Assembly: GCA_017618075.1 (NCBI GenBank)
Contig: JAFZUY010000042.1
Coordinates: 1 to 60,141 of the forward strand
From: Lachnospiraceae bacterium
Lineage (GTDB): Bacteria > Bacillota > Clostridia > Lachnospirales > Lachnospiraceae
DNA length: 60,141 bases
Direction of reading: 5' to 3'
A model generated the notes under the pieces. It was not told the DNA's origin. It did no database searches and was given only the letters and a program-made list of their open reading frames with translations. Position 1 is the stretch's first letter. Every line of letters begins with the position of its first letter. Position numbers and translations under genes: made by a program. Shown one piece after another: positions 1 to 9,282 of the stretch.

Positions 1-83
1 TCAGCCAGATAATTATAACCACCTTTTCCGGATAAATACTCAAGTACAACTCGTTTTTTAAAATCGAAACTGTATTTAGCCAT
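1..83 (-). CDS. transposase OrfA, N-terminal fragment (cut by window edge)
   Basis: Twenty-seven residues are visible, starting MAKYSFDFKKRVVLEYLSGK and continuing with a GGYNYLA motif. This is the usual start of the helix-turn-helix OrfA of IS3-family elements, which binds the element ends and is fused to the DDE OrfB by frameshifting. The start is fixed by GGAGGT about 8 bases upstream. The gene is partial only because the window begins here. Whether the element is intact cannot be judged. Confidence 0.7.
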   Translation of the reverse strand, partial: MAKYSFDFKKRVVLEYLSGKGGYNYLA

Positions 84-139
84 AAAAAATCGACCTCCAA
101 TCGTTAGATTTTTTGGTCTAACTTTTGGGGGTCGGTTCA
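1..139 (-). mobile_element. end of an IS3-family (IS150-like) insertion sequence
   Basis: The first 139 bases read, on the minus strand, as the left end of an insertion sequence. The outer end starts TGAACCGACCCCCAAAAG at 139, which resembles the TGnACTGACCCC ends of IS150-group elements. A ribosome binding site (GGAGGT, 92-97) and the start of a transposase OrfA follow. The rest of the element lies before the window, so the other inverted repeat and any target duplication cannot be seen. The end lies 35 bases beyond the stop codon of the symporter gene, where a terminator would be expected. The family call rests on the end sequence and the 27 visible residues. Confidence 0.75.
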
Positions 140-174
140 ATATCGGTTCTTTTTTTATGTTTTATAGCGGTAAA

Positions 175-1794
175 TTATTTAGCTGATTTAGCTTCTTCCT
201 CATCGTCGCCAAGGCTGTCTTTTGCTTTAACTACGATTGTCTTATCGTATGAGTGGAATGCTTCTGCGATAACCTTCTCATCAGGCTTCTTGGTAAATAA
301 GCTTACTATAGGAACGATTACAAGTCCGCCGACCATTGCAACAACGCCTGAGTTGATGGATGACTTGAAGATGTATCCGAAGAAAGGACCGAAGTCTGCT
401 ACGGGAAGCTTTGCAAGTGTAACTACCATCTGGAAGATTGCGATACCGCAGCCCCAAGCGAAGCATACTGCAGCGGAAGCCTTTGTAACTTTCTTTGAGT
501 ATAGTGAGTAAAGGAACGGTGCAAGGAATGCTCCTGCAAGTGCGCCCCATGAAACACCCATCATCTGTGCGATGAATGTTACCGAAGGATGTGAATCCTT
601 GATTACTGCTATAACAGCTGATATTGCGATAAAGAAGACGATGAACAGTCTCATGATGAATACCTGCTGTTTGTCGGTTAAGCCTTTTTTGAATGCGGGC
701 TTGATAACGTCGAGTGTAAATGTTGAGCTGGATGTCAGAACAAGTGATGAAAGAGTTGACATCGAAGCTGAAAGTACAAGCACGATTACGATAGCGATAA
801 CGATGTCGGGCAATGTAGCGAGCATTGCGGGAACGATTGTATCAAATAAAGGCTTGCCTGTTGTTGCGTTGTAAACAACTCCTGCATCTGCGTAGAGTCT
901 TCCGAAACCGCCGAGGAAGTAACATCCGCCTGCAACAACGATTGCGAAGAATGTTGAAATAACGGTTCCTTTATGAATATCTTTTTCACTCTTGATAGCA
1001 TAGAATTTGCCGACCATCTGAGGAAGGCCCCATGTACCGAGTGATGTAAGGATTACCACGAAGAGTAAAGCCAAAGGATCGGGTCCTAAGAATGAGGAAT
1101 AAGCTCCTGCCCATCCTGCATCGCCTTCAATTGTTGAAAGGGTTTTCATGGCTTCAACAAGACCGCCGTTCTGAATGAGTACGGAGATGATAACTGCCGA
1201 AATACCGAACAGCATGATGATACCCTGAATGAAGTCGTTGATGGCTGTTGCCATGTATCCGCCGAAGATTACGTATACACCGGTTAAAACTGCCATTACA
1301 AGGATTACTACCCAGTAAGGAATTTCAAATACAAGACCGAAGAGGCTTGAAAGACCGTTGTAAAGTGATGCTGTATAAGGAATTAAGAAAATGAATACGA
1401 TAATTGATGCAACGATTTTAAGAGTTTTGGAACCGAATCTTTTTCCGAAGAAATCGGGCATTGTCTTTGCATCAAAATGCTGTGTCATAACACGTGTTCT
1501 TCTGCCTAAGATGTTCCATGCAAGCAGCGAACCGATAAATGCGTTACCTAAGCCGGCCCATGTACTTGATAAACCGAAGTTCCATCCGAACTGTCCTGCG
1601 TATCCGACAAAGATTACGGCTGAGAAGTAAGATGTACCGAATGCAAATGCCGTAAGCCAGGGACCTACGCTTCGACCGCCCAAAACGAAACCGTTTACGT
1701 CGGTTGCTTTACGTCTGGAATATACGCCTACACCGATCATCAGTGCAAAGAAGCATACCAGAAGTACTACTGTAAGTATTTTCATAAAATCCAT
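175..1794 (-). CDS. sodium:solute symporter (SSS family)
   Basis: A 539-residue integral membrane protein with about 13 hydrophobic segments from residue 5 to about 505, then a charged cytoplasmic tail rich in Asp, Glu and Lys. The stretch GGRSVGPWLTAFAFGTSYFS near residues 39-58 is the conserved region after the first transmembrane segment of the SSS (SLC5) family, which couples Na+ entry to uptake of proline, pantothenate, sugars or carboxylates. The length is normal. The substrate cannot be told from sequence alone; similarity is of the proline/solute type. It is transcribed alone from a promoter at 1889-1917. No terminator lies between the stop and the insertion sequence at 139. Confidence 0.88.
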   Translation of the reverse strand: MDFMKILTVVLLVCFFALMIGVGVYSRRKATDVNGFVLGGRSVGPWLTAFAFGTSYFSAVIFVGYAGQFGWNFGLSSTWAGLGNAFIGSLLAWNILGRRTRVMTQHFDAKTMPDFFGKRFGSKTLKIVASIIVFIFLIPYTASLYNGLSSLFGLVFEIPYWVVILVMAVLTGVYVIFGGYMATAINDFIQGIIMLFGISAVIISVLIQNGGLVEAMKTLSTIEGDAGWAGAYSSFLGPDPLALLFVVILTSLGTWGLPQMVGKFYAIKSEKDIHKGTVISTFFAIVVAGGCYFLGGFGRLYADAGVVYNATTGKPLFDTIVPAMLATLPDIVIAIVIVLVLSASMSTLSSLVLTSSSTFTLDVIKPAFKKGLTDKQQVFIMRLFIVFFIAISAVIAVIKDSHPSVTFIAQMMGVSWGALAGAFLAPFLYSLYSKKVTKASAAVCFAWGCGIAIFQMVVTLAKLPVADFGPFFGYIFKSSINSGVVAMVGGLVIVPIVSLFTKKPDEKVIAEAFHSYDKTIVVKAKDSLGDDEEEAKSAK

Positions 1795-1888
1795 AAAAAT
1801 CTCCTTTTGCCCGTCTTCTTATTTATAGAAGCTTTGGCAATATTTTTGAACGCTTTAGCGCTTTAAAGTTTAACACTTTGCGGTACTA

Positions 1889-1917
1889 AATTTATCATAG
1901 ATTTAATACGTTGTCAA
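1889..1917 (-). promoter_or_regulatory. promoter of the SSS symporter
   Basis: On the minus strand TTGACA (1912-1917) is followed after 17 bases by TAAATT (1889-1894). This gives a start near 1882 and an 87-base leader before the symporter start at 1794. The leader contains the near-direct repeat ACGCTTT-AGCGCTTT, whose role is unknown. Confidence 0.6.
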
Positions 1918-1956
1918 CAAGAATAAAGAAAAACCTTTATTTTTCTTATATTTTGT

Positions 1957-1985
1957 TTGACAAACGAAAATTTCAATGATAAGGT
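1957..1985 (+). promoter_or_regulatory. promoter of the PTS EIIC gene (extended -10)
   Basis: A perfect TTGACA at 1957-1962 is followed after 17 bases by TAAGGT at 1980-1985. The -10 is poor, but TG at 1977-1978 makes it an extended -10 (TGATAAGGT). The start would be about 43 bases before the ATG at 2035. It is back-to-back with the symporter promoter, 40 bases away. Confidence 0.5.
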
Positions 1986-2034
1986 GTATTGAAACTATTA
2001 ATCTGATAACTGAAGTTAACGGAAAGGTGCGGAA

Positions 2035-3099
2035 ATGAAGAAGTTTAAGGATTTTTTGAAAGAATTTTTTATTGACGGTTTAAGCGGAATGGCAACAGGA
2101 CTTTTTGCCACTCTGATTATCGGAACCATTATTTTACAGATTGGAACAGTTATTCCGGGTAAAATCGGAACATATGTTACACTGATCGGAAAAGTAGCTC
2201 AGATGCTTACCAGCGCCGGCATTGGATGCGGTGTTGCAATCAAGTTAAAAGCAAAACCTCTTACGGTTTTATCGGCAGCAGTCTCAGGTATGATCGGCGG
2301 ATTTGCATCACAGATTATTGCAGGCACAATACTTGTTGAAGGAAAGATGACTCTTTCAGGCCCCGGAGAACCTCTCGGTGCATTCCTAGCTGCAATCGCT
2401 GCAGTATATTTAGGAAAGGTTGTAGCTGGCAAAACCAAACTCGATATTCTTGTTACGCCTCTTTGTCTTATTACAGTTGGTGCGACGGTCGGACTTATCC
2501 TCGGACCTCCCATCTCAAAGTTTATGACTCTTGTAGGCGATATGATCAGATTCGGTACAGAACAGGCTCCCTTCCTTATGGGAATTATCGTTTCTGTCCT
2601 TATGGGTATTGCACTTACGCTTCCCATCAGTTCGGCAGCAATCGGTGTTATCCTCGGACTTTCGGGTATCGCAGCAGGTGCCGCAACAGTCGGATGTTGT
2701 GCTAACATGGTAGGCTTTGCTGTAGCAAGCTTTAAAGATAATAAATGGAACGGTCTTTTTGCACAGGGCTTGGGAACCAGTATGCTTCAGATGCCCAACA
2801 TCGTAAAAAAACCGATCATCTGGCTTCCCGCCATTATATCAAGTGCGATTATCGGACCGATTTCAACCATGGTTTTCCACTTCGAAAACAATGCAACCGG
2901 TTCAGGTATGGGTACAGCAGGTCTGGTAGGGCCCATCAATGCATTCCAGGTTATGACCGAAAACGGAACACCCGCATGGCTTGTACTTGGTGAGATTGCT
3001 CTTTTATGCTTCATTCTTCCCGGAGTTTTGTCATGGCTCATTTCTGTATTAATGAGAAAATTCGGAGCCATCAAAGACGGAGATATGAAACTTAACTAA
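2035..3099 (+). CDS. PTS transporter subunit IIC, stand-alone (PTS_EIIC_2 type)
   Basis: A 354-residue, glycine-rich membrane protein with 8-10 hydrophobic segments, beginning MKKFKDFLKEFFIDGLSGMA. The pattern matches the PTS_EIIC_2 family of sugar permeases: an amphipathic start, the GIGCGVA segment near residue 62, and the IGMGxAL-like and PISSAAIG segments around residues 190-205. No EIIA, EIIB or EIIAB partner lies nearby, so whether it transports by phosphotransfer is unclear; lone members of this family have no settled function. It is preceded by its own promoter (1957-1985) and followed at once by a strong terminator (3121-3151), so it is probably monocistronic. The family call rests on remembered sequence patterns. 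Confidence 0.75.
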   Translation: MKKFKDFLKEFFIDGLSGMATGLFATLIIGTIILQIGTVIPGKIGTYVTLIGKVAQMLTSAGIGCGVAIKLKAKPLTVLSAAVSGMIGGFASQIIAGTILVEGKMTLSGPGEPLGAFLAAIAAVYLGKVVAGKTKLDILVTPLCLITVGATVGLILGPPISKFMTLVGDMIRFGTEQAPFLMGIIVSVLMGIALTLPISSAAIGVILGLSGIAAGAATVGCCANMVGFAVASFKDNKWNGLFAQGLGTSMLQMPNIVKKPIIWLPAIISSAIIGPISTMVFHFENNATGSGMGTAGLVGPINAFQVMTENGTPAWLVLGEIALLCFILPGVLSWLISVLMRKFGAIKDGDMKLN

Positions 3100-3120
3100 A
3101 TTTATTAAGGATAAAAAATA

Positions 3121-3151
3121 GACTTCGGGAGTTTTTTCCGAAGTCTTTTTT
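3121..3151 (+). terminator. terminator after the PTS EIIC gene
   Basis: GACTTCGG (3121-3128) pairs with CCGAAGTC (3138-3145) across a 9-base loop, followed by six T. It lies 21 bases before the next start codon. Confidence 0.85.
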
Positions 3152-3171
3152 ATGCTAAAATAAAAAACTGT

Positions 3172-4575
3172 ATGAAAAGTAAAAGTAAAGAAGCATTAGA
3201 ATTTTATATAAAGGTTTTCAAACTGGCACTTCCGATTGCTTTGCAGAGTCTTATCACCATCGGAGTAAATATGCTCGATACCATGATGGTAGGAAGTCTG
3301 GGTGATAATTCGCTCTCTGCCACTTCGCTTGCCAATTCTTTTATCAGCGTTTTCCAGATATTCTGCATGGGCCTCGGAATGGGAGCATCGGTTCTCGTTT
3401 CAAGATACTGGGGCATAAAAAAGGTCGCAAAGGACGAAAAAGAAGCAGGCGATGCAACAAGAGCCCTAAAGCAGACGGTCTGCCTCGTATTAAGACTTAA
3501 CATTATTCTCGCGACACTTTTTGCGCTGGCAACGTTCTTTATTCCGGGCCTTATTATGAGAACCTATACCGACAAGACCGCGATAATAGATCTAGGCGTT
3601 ACATATTTTAAGTTTTCGGTTTTAACTTACTTCTTCGTAGGATTGTCCCTCGTCGTGACGATAGTTCTTCGAAGCGTCGGACAGGTAATGTTTCCGCTCA
3701 TGGTTTCCATCGGAGCATTCTTTGTTAACCTGGCAATGAACTACACCTTTATCTTTGGTAAATTCGGAGCTCCGAGACTTGAAGTTGCAGGTGCAGCACT
3801 CGGTACACTGATTGCAAGAATATTCGAATTCACATTAATCCTCGGATATCTTTTTATGATTGATAAAAAGATCGGGTTCAGGATAAAAGACATGATAATG
3901 AAGACGGGCTCCCTTTTCTGGGAATATGTACGCATCAGTATTCCTGTGCTTATAAGTGACGGTATTCTGGCCCTTGGAACCAACGCAGTGGCAATGGTTA
4001 TCGGACATCTCGGCGAGACCTTTACCGCCGCAAACGCGATTACAAGCGTAACACAGCAACTAAGCAACGTCGTCATTTCGGGCGTCAGCCAGGCCGGCGC
4101 GATAGTAACGGGTATTACGCTCGGCGAAGGTGATAAAGAAAAGACGATGAAGCAGGGCTACCGCTTTTTCGGGCTCGGACTTTTCCTCGGAACGCTGTCT
4201 GCAATCTTCATCTTTGTTTTCAGTGATCTGATTATAGGATTTTATGATAATGTCAGTCCCGAAACGGCTCAGATAGCCAAGCAGCTTATGAACGCAATCT
4301 GCCTCATAGTTGTTTTCCAGGGAACGAACAGCATCATGACCAAGGGTGTTCTTCGAGGAGGTGGCGACACAACCATGCTGATGGTGGCCGACAACATCAT
4401 GCTCTGGGTACTTGCGATACCGCTTGGTATTCTCGCAGGATTTTATTTTAAACTCCCGCCTTTCTGGATTTACATCTGCCTTAAATCGGACCAGATTGTA
4501 AAGACGATATGGGCGTTTCTGAGACTACGAAGTAAAAAGTGGATTAAGAAAATTTCAACGGAATCGGGTAAATAA
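3172..4575 (+). CDS. MATE family multidrug/cation efflux transporter (copy 1)
   Basis: A 467-residue protein with 12 predicted transmembrane segments in two related halves, the usual size and shape of MATE (multi antimicrobial extrusion) antiporters, which expel organic cations using Na+ or H+. The first half has [20 protein letters not shown] near residues 19-38; the second half repeats the pattern around residues 255-275 ([20 protein letters not shown]). The start has no Shine-Dalgarno sequence: the 20 bases before ATG are A/T only except for CTG. A -10-like TATGCT (3151-3156) sits just upstream, so a very short leader is possible. It overlaps the next gene by one base (TAATG), which suggests coupling. 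The substrate is unknown. Confidence 0.9.
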   Translation: MKSKSKEALEFYIKVFKLALPIALQSLITIGVNMLDTMMVGSLGDNSLSATSLANSFISVFQIFCMGLGMGASVLVSRYWGIKKVAKDEKEAGDATRALKQTVCLVLRLNIILATLFALATFFIPGLIMRTYTDKTAIIDLGVTYFKFSVLTYFFVGLSLVVTIVLRSVGQVMFPLMVSIGAFFVNLAMNYTFIFGKFGAPRLEVAGAALGTLIARIFEFTLILGYLFMIDKKIGFRIKDMIMKTGSLFWEYVRISIPVLISDGILALGTNAVAMVIGHLGETFTAANAITSVTQQLSNVVISGVSQAGAIVTGITLGEGDKEKTMKQGYRFFGLGLFLGTLSAIFIFVFSDLIIGFYDNVSPETAQIAKQLMNAICLIVVFQGTNSIMTKGVLRGGGDTTMLMVADNIMLWVLAIPLGILAGFYFKLPPFWIYICLKSDQIVKTIWAFLRLRSKKWIKKISTESGK

Positions 4576-4838
4576 TGAAAACAAATTATTACATATACAT
4601 TTTAGAATGTGGGGATAACACGCTTTATACAGGCTATACGAATAATCTTGAAAACCGCCTGAAAGCTCAAAATGAAGGCAAGGGAGCGAAATACACAAAA
4701 AGTCGTCTGCCGGTTAAGCTTGTGTATTCGGAAAGCTTTGATGATAAAAAAGAAGCGATGAGTCGAGAGTGGTTTATAAAGCACAGACTTACAAGAGAAG
4801 AAAAATTAGAACTCATAAAAAAAGGGAAACCGTCTTAG
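4575..4838 (+). CDS. GIY-YIG nuclease-domain protein (YhbQ/UPF0213 type)
   Basis: An 87-residue single-domain protein. [20 protein letters not shown] (residues 4-23) carries the YIY...LYTGYT form of the GIY-YIG motif, followed by the conserved Arg (residue 28), a K-G-A-K-Y-T segment (37-42) and a catalytic-type Glu in REWFIKH (64-70). This is the short UPF0213/YhbQ class, related to UvrC and SLX1 nuclease domains and thought to act on branched or damaged DNA. The start ATG overlaps the MATE stop (TAATG), so translation is probably coupled. Its stop codon lies in the loop of the bidirectional terminator at 4821-4853. Confidence 0.88.
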   Translation: MKTNYYIYILECGDNTLYTGYTNNLENRLKAQNEGKGAKYTKSRLPVKLVYSESFDDKKEAMSREWFIKHRLTREEKLELIKKGKPS

Positions 4839-4853
4839 ACGATTTCCCTTTTT
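4821..4853. terminator. bidirectional terminator between the GIY-YIG and ECF genes
   Basis: AAAGGGAAAC-CGTC (4821-4834) pairs with GACG-ATTTCCCTTT (4838-4851) around a TTA loop, with T on one side and A on the other. It serves two converging genes and contains the stop codon of the plus-strand gene. Confidence 0.8.
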
Positions 4854-4871
4854 GTTTATGCATGAAATGTT

Positions 4872-5426
4872 TTATTCTTTATCAGCTTTTTCGATTTTAC
4901 GATTGTTCTCACCCACAACGAGGCTGAATACTTTTTTAATACCGCATCTGAATACCAAAAGCATTCCAAATACTGCGCCTAAGATTCCCTGTGCGAATTC
5001 ATAAGGAAGCTTCATGATTGCGTACTCGGGAGTTGAATAGATAAATGCTTTTCCGAATGTATATCCTGCAACCATTATAAGAACGCCGATTGAAACTCCG
5101 ATACCTGCGGCAATTTTAGGGTGTTTCTTAAGTACGTAGTGTGCGAAGACTGATATTACCATAGCCTGCAGTCCGTGCGTAACGAGTGATACAAACATGG
5201 GCAGGGGGTAAAAAATCATATCGCCAAGGAATGAGCCGATACCGCCTACGACAAATGCTTCCAAAGGATTTAACAAAATTGCGGCGGTACAGATTACGAT
5301 ATCGCAAAGATATAGATGTCCTCCGGGAACGGGTACGCCGAAGGAAGACATAGCTATGTTCATTGCCATGAATAATGCTGTTACCGTAAGTCTTATAGTT
5401 GTGAATTTTACCTGATTTTTCGTCAT
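4872..5426 (-). CDS. ECF transporter S component (substrate-binding membrane protein)
   Basis: About 184 residues with 5-6 transmembrane segments, beginning MTKNQVKFTTIRLTVTALFM. The start, the conserved GGHLYLCDIVICTAAILLNP loop near residues 34-53, and the PLEAFVVGGIGSFLGD stretch match S components of energy-coupling-factor vitamin transporters, which hand the vitamin to a shared AAT module. It resembles the broad ECF-ribofla_trS/HmpT group; the vitamin cannot be named. I chose the start at 5426 because GGAAAGGA lies about 9 bases upstream; an upstream ATG at 5498 has no such site and would add 24 unlikely residues. It is transcribed alone from 5504-5532. No riboswitch was recognised in its leader of about 70 bases. 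Confidence 0.78.
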   Translation of the reverse strand: MTKNQVKFTTIRLTVTALFMAMNIAMSSFGVPVPGGHLYLCDIVICTAAILLNPLEAFVVGGIGSFLGDMIFYPLPMFVSLVTHGLQAMVISVFAHYVLKKHPKIAAGIGVSIGVLIMVAGYTFGKAFIYSTPEYAIMKLPYEFAQGILGAVFGMLLVFRCGIKKVFSLVVGENNRKIEKADKE

Positions 5427-5503
5427 CGCTTTTGTGTCCTTTCCAAGCATAGGACAAGGATATAAAAAATTTGATATTATTAAAATAACCAAAAACAAAT
5501 AAA

Positions 5504-5532
5504 ATCATAAGACCAGATTGCAAAATTGTAAA
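5504..5532 (-). promoter_or_regulatory. promoter of the ECF S-component gene
   Basis: On the minus strand TTTACA (5527-5532) is followed after exactly 17 bases by TATGAT (5504-5509), a near-consensus sigma-A promoter. The start falls near 5497 and the leader is about 70 bases. Confidence 0.75.
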
Positions 5533-5620
5533 GCCTAAATTTGATTTGTAATATTCTAAAAGGTTTCTTTTATGATAAAATGTAATAGATTTGCGAGTGT
5601 AGATAAAAAGGATAAAGATT

Positions 5621-6373
5621 ATGAAATTTATATCATGGAACGTAAACGGATTAAGAGCATGCATGGGCAAAGGCTTCATGGATTTCTTCAATGAAATCGA
5701 TGCCGATATATTCTGCCTGCAGGAGACCAAACTTTCCGAGGGTCAGATAGAGCTTGAGACGCCGGGATATTTTCAATACTGGAATTATGCCGAGAAGAAG
5801 GGTTATTCGGGAACGGCGCTCTTTACGAAAAAGGAGCCGATAAGCGTGACCTACGGCATCGGAATAGAAGAGCACGACCACGAAGGCAGAGTAATTACTG
5901 CGGAGTTTGAGGACTTTTATTTTATAGATGTTTACGTACCCAATTCGCAGAGAGAGCTTACCAGACTTGATTACAGAATGGTCTGGGAAGAGGCTTTTTT
6001 AGCGTATGTAAAAAAGCTTGATGAAAAGAAACCCGTCATTTACTGCGGCGATTTAAATGTTGCGCACAAGGAAATCGATCTTAAAAATCCTAAAAGCAAT
6101 CATATGAATGCGGGATTTACGGATCAGGAAAGAGAATGTTTTACGAGGGTGACAGAGAACGGTTTCATCGATTCGTTCAGATACTTTTATCCCGACGAAA
6201 AGGATAAATATTCATGGTGGTCTTACATGTTTAAGGCCAGAGAGAAGAATGCAGGCTGGCGTATTGACTATTTTGTCGTATCAGAGAAAATAAAAGACAG
6301 AATGACAGATGCCAAAATTCATGCGGATATTTTAGGATCCGATCACTGCCCTGTGGAGCTGGATATTAAATAG
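5621..6373 (+). CDS. xth: exodeoxyribonuclease III / AP endonuclease
   Basis: A 250-residue single-domain member of the exonuclease/endonuclease/phosphatase fold. It starts [19 protein letters not shown]. Visible active-site motifs are the Asn of WNVNGLR, Glu in LQETKL (about residue 36), the Tyr-bearing VYVPNS, the GDLNVAH segment (about 142-148) and the terminal GSDHCPVEL. These match ExoA/Xth, which cuts DNA 5' of abasic sites in base-excision repair. The length is typical. The start has AGGA 8 bases upstream. It is followed 21 bases later by the CCA-adding enzyme on the same strand, probably in one transcript. Confidence 0.95.
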   Translation: MKFISWNVNGLRACMGKGFMDFFNEIDADIFCLQETKLSEGQIELETPGYFQYWNYAEKKGYSGTALFTKKEPISVTYGIGIEEHDHEGRVITAEFEDFYFIDVYVPNSQRELTRLDYRMVWEEAFLAYVKKLDEKKPVIYCGDLNVAHKEIDLKNPKSNHMNAGFTDQERECFTRVTENGFIDSFRYFYPDEKDKYSWWSYMFKAREKNAGWRIDYFVVSEKIKDRMTDAKIHADILGSDHCPVELDIK

Positions 6374-6394
6374 TGTGCCTGGCTCCTGTTAAAG

Positions 6395-7726
6395 ATGAAA
6401 AGTATGAAAATAATTTTGCCGAAAAATGTGGAAAAAATAATAAACGCACTCTATGAGGCCGGATACGAAGCGTATGCGGTCGGCGGTTGCGTGCGCGATT
6501 CCATTCTCAGACGCGTCCCGAACGACTGGGATATTACGACTTCCGCAAAGCCCGAAGAGGTCAAGGCGATTTTTAAAAGAACTGTCGACACGGGGCTTAA
6601 GCATGGTACGGTTACAGTCCTGATGGGCAAAGAAATGTACGAGGTCACCACATATCGAATCGACGGCGAATACGAAGATTCCAGACACCCAAAGAGCGTT
6701 GAATTTACATCAAATCTTAAGGAAGATCTTTTAAGAAGAGATTTCACAATCAATGCGATGGCCTACAATGACACGGAGGGACTCGTTGATATTTTCGGCG
6801 GAATGGACGATATTGAGAAAAAGACTATCAGATGTGTGGGCAATGCAAAAGAGAGATTCACCGAAGATGCACTTCGCCTTCTTCGTGCGGTCAGATTTGC
6901 TGCACAACTTGGTTATGAAATTGAGCGCGAGACCTATGAAGCCATAAAAGAGCTGGCGCCGACCTTAAGCAAGATAAGCGCAGAACGAATCCAGACGGAA
7001 TTAAACAAGACTCTTTTATCAGATAATCCCGCGATGCTTAAAACTGCATATGAACTCGGACTCACAAAGGAGTTTTTGCCGGAAATCGACAGATGTTTTG
7101 AAACCGAACAGCATAATCCACATCACTGTTATACTGTCGGAGACCACATCATAAAATCGGTCGAATCGATAGATAAAGACAAAACACTTCGCTTAACCAT
7201 GCTTTTACACGATATCGCAAAGCCTGAATGTCTTACGACCGACGAAAAGGGCATAGATCATTTTTACGGTCATCAGCAGAAATCCTGTGATAAGGCCAAA
7301 GAAATATTAAGGCGATTAAAATACGATAATGACACGATTGATATGGTTTCAAAACTCGTGCGTCATCACGATGAGAGGCTTGAGGAAGGCACGAAAATCA
7401 TGCGTCGTGCAATGAACAGAATCGGAGTTGATGCCTTTCCCGATATTTTCAAGGTCTGGGAAGCGGACCTAATGGCGCAGAGCGATTATCAGAGAGAAGA
7501 GAAGTTTGAAAGACTACGGAAAAACAAGGAGGCCTACGAGGAAGTTATTGCCAACAGTGAATGTGTAAGTCTGAAAGATCTGGCTGTATCAGGGAAAGAT
7601 TTGATTGAAAAGGGCATTCCTTCAGGACCTAAAATTGGAGAGATATTAAATCAAATGCTAGAAGAGGTTATTGAAAACCCCGAGGCTAATGAGAAAGAGT
7701 ATCTTTTGAATAAGTATATAAAATAA
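6395..7726 (+). CDS. cca: CCA tRNA nucleotidyltransferase with HD domain
   Basis: A 443-residue class II tRNA nucleotidyltransferase that adds or repairs the 3' CCA of tRNA. The catalytic head has AVGGCVRDSILRR with the acidic pair in PNDWDITTSA (residues 26-50), then RRDFTINAMAYN (about 114-125), the RFxEDALRLLRAVRFAAQ template-binding segment (about 156-172), and a C-terminal HD hydrolase domain (HCYTVGDHII and LLHDIAKPE, about 244-280). The last part is helical. The start at 6395 lacks a clear ribosome site; an alternative ATG at 6404 would shorten it by three residues. It probably depends on translation or transcription of xth upstream. Confidence 0.95.
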   Translation: MKSMKIILPKNVEKIINALYEAGYEAYAVGGCVRDSILRRVPNDWDITTSAKPEEVKAIFKRTVDTGLKHGTVTVLMGKEMYEVTTYRIDGEYEDSRHPKSVEFTSNLKEDLLRRDFTINAMAYNDTEGLVDIFGGMDDIEKKTIRCVGNAKERFTEDALRLLRAVRFAAQLGYEIERETYEAIKELAPTLSKISAERIQTELNKTLLSDNPAMLKTAYELGLTKEFLPEIDRCFETEQHNPHHCYTVGDHIIKSVESIDKDKTLRLTMLLHDIAKPECLTTDEKGIDHFYGHQQKSCDKAKEILRRLKYDNDTIDMVSKLVRHHDERLEEGTKIMRRAMNRIGVDAFPDIFKVWEADLMAQSDYQREEKFERLRKNKEAYEEVIANSECVSLKDLAVSGKDLIEKGIPSGPKIGEILNQMLEEVIENPEANEKEYLLNKYIK

Positions 7727-7760
7727 AAAACTGTTAATCAAATGAGGTTAACAGTTTTTT
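7726..7760. terminator. bidirectional terminator between cca and glpK
   Basis: AAAAACTGTTAA (7726-7737) pairs perfectly with TTAACAGTTTTT (7748-7759) across a 10-base loop. The A-run and T-run let it serve both converging genes. Confidence 0.85.
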
Positions 7761-7770
7761 AAATCTAATT

Positions 7771-9273
<1,503 letters not shown>

Positions 9274-9282
9274 CTAATGTTT

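Noticed and set aside
2199-2708. 169-codon minus-strand frame inside the PTS EIIC gene
   Set aside because: It has no ribosome site, an odd Ile/Pro/Ala composition, and lies opposite a well-supported gene.
5427-5500. Vitamin riboswitch before the ECF S component
   Set aside because: The leader is only about 70 bases and AT-rich, with none of the conserved bases of thiamine, FMN, cobalamin or folate riboswitches.
5520-5535. TTGTAAAG near the ECF gene as a BirA half-site
   Set aside because: It is the complement of a good -35 (TTTACA) and no inverted partner stands at 15 bases, so it is explained by the promoter.
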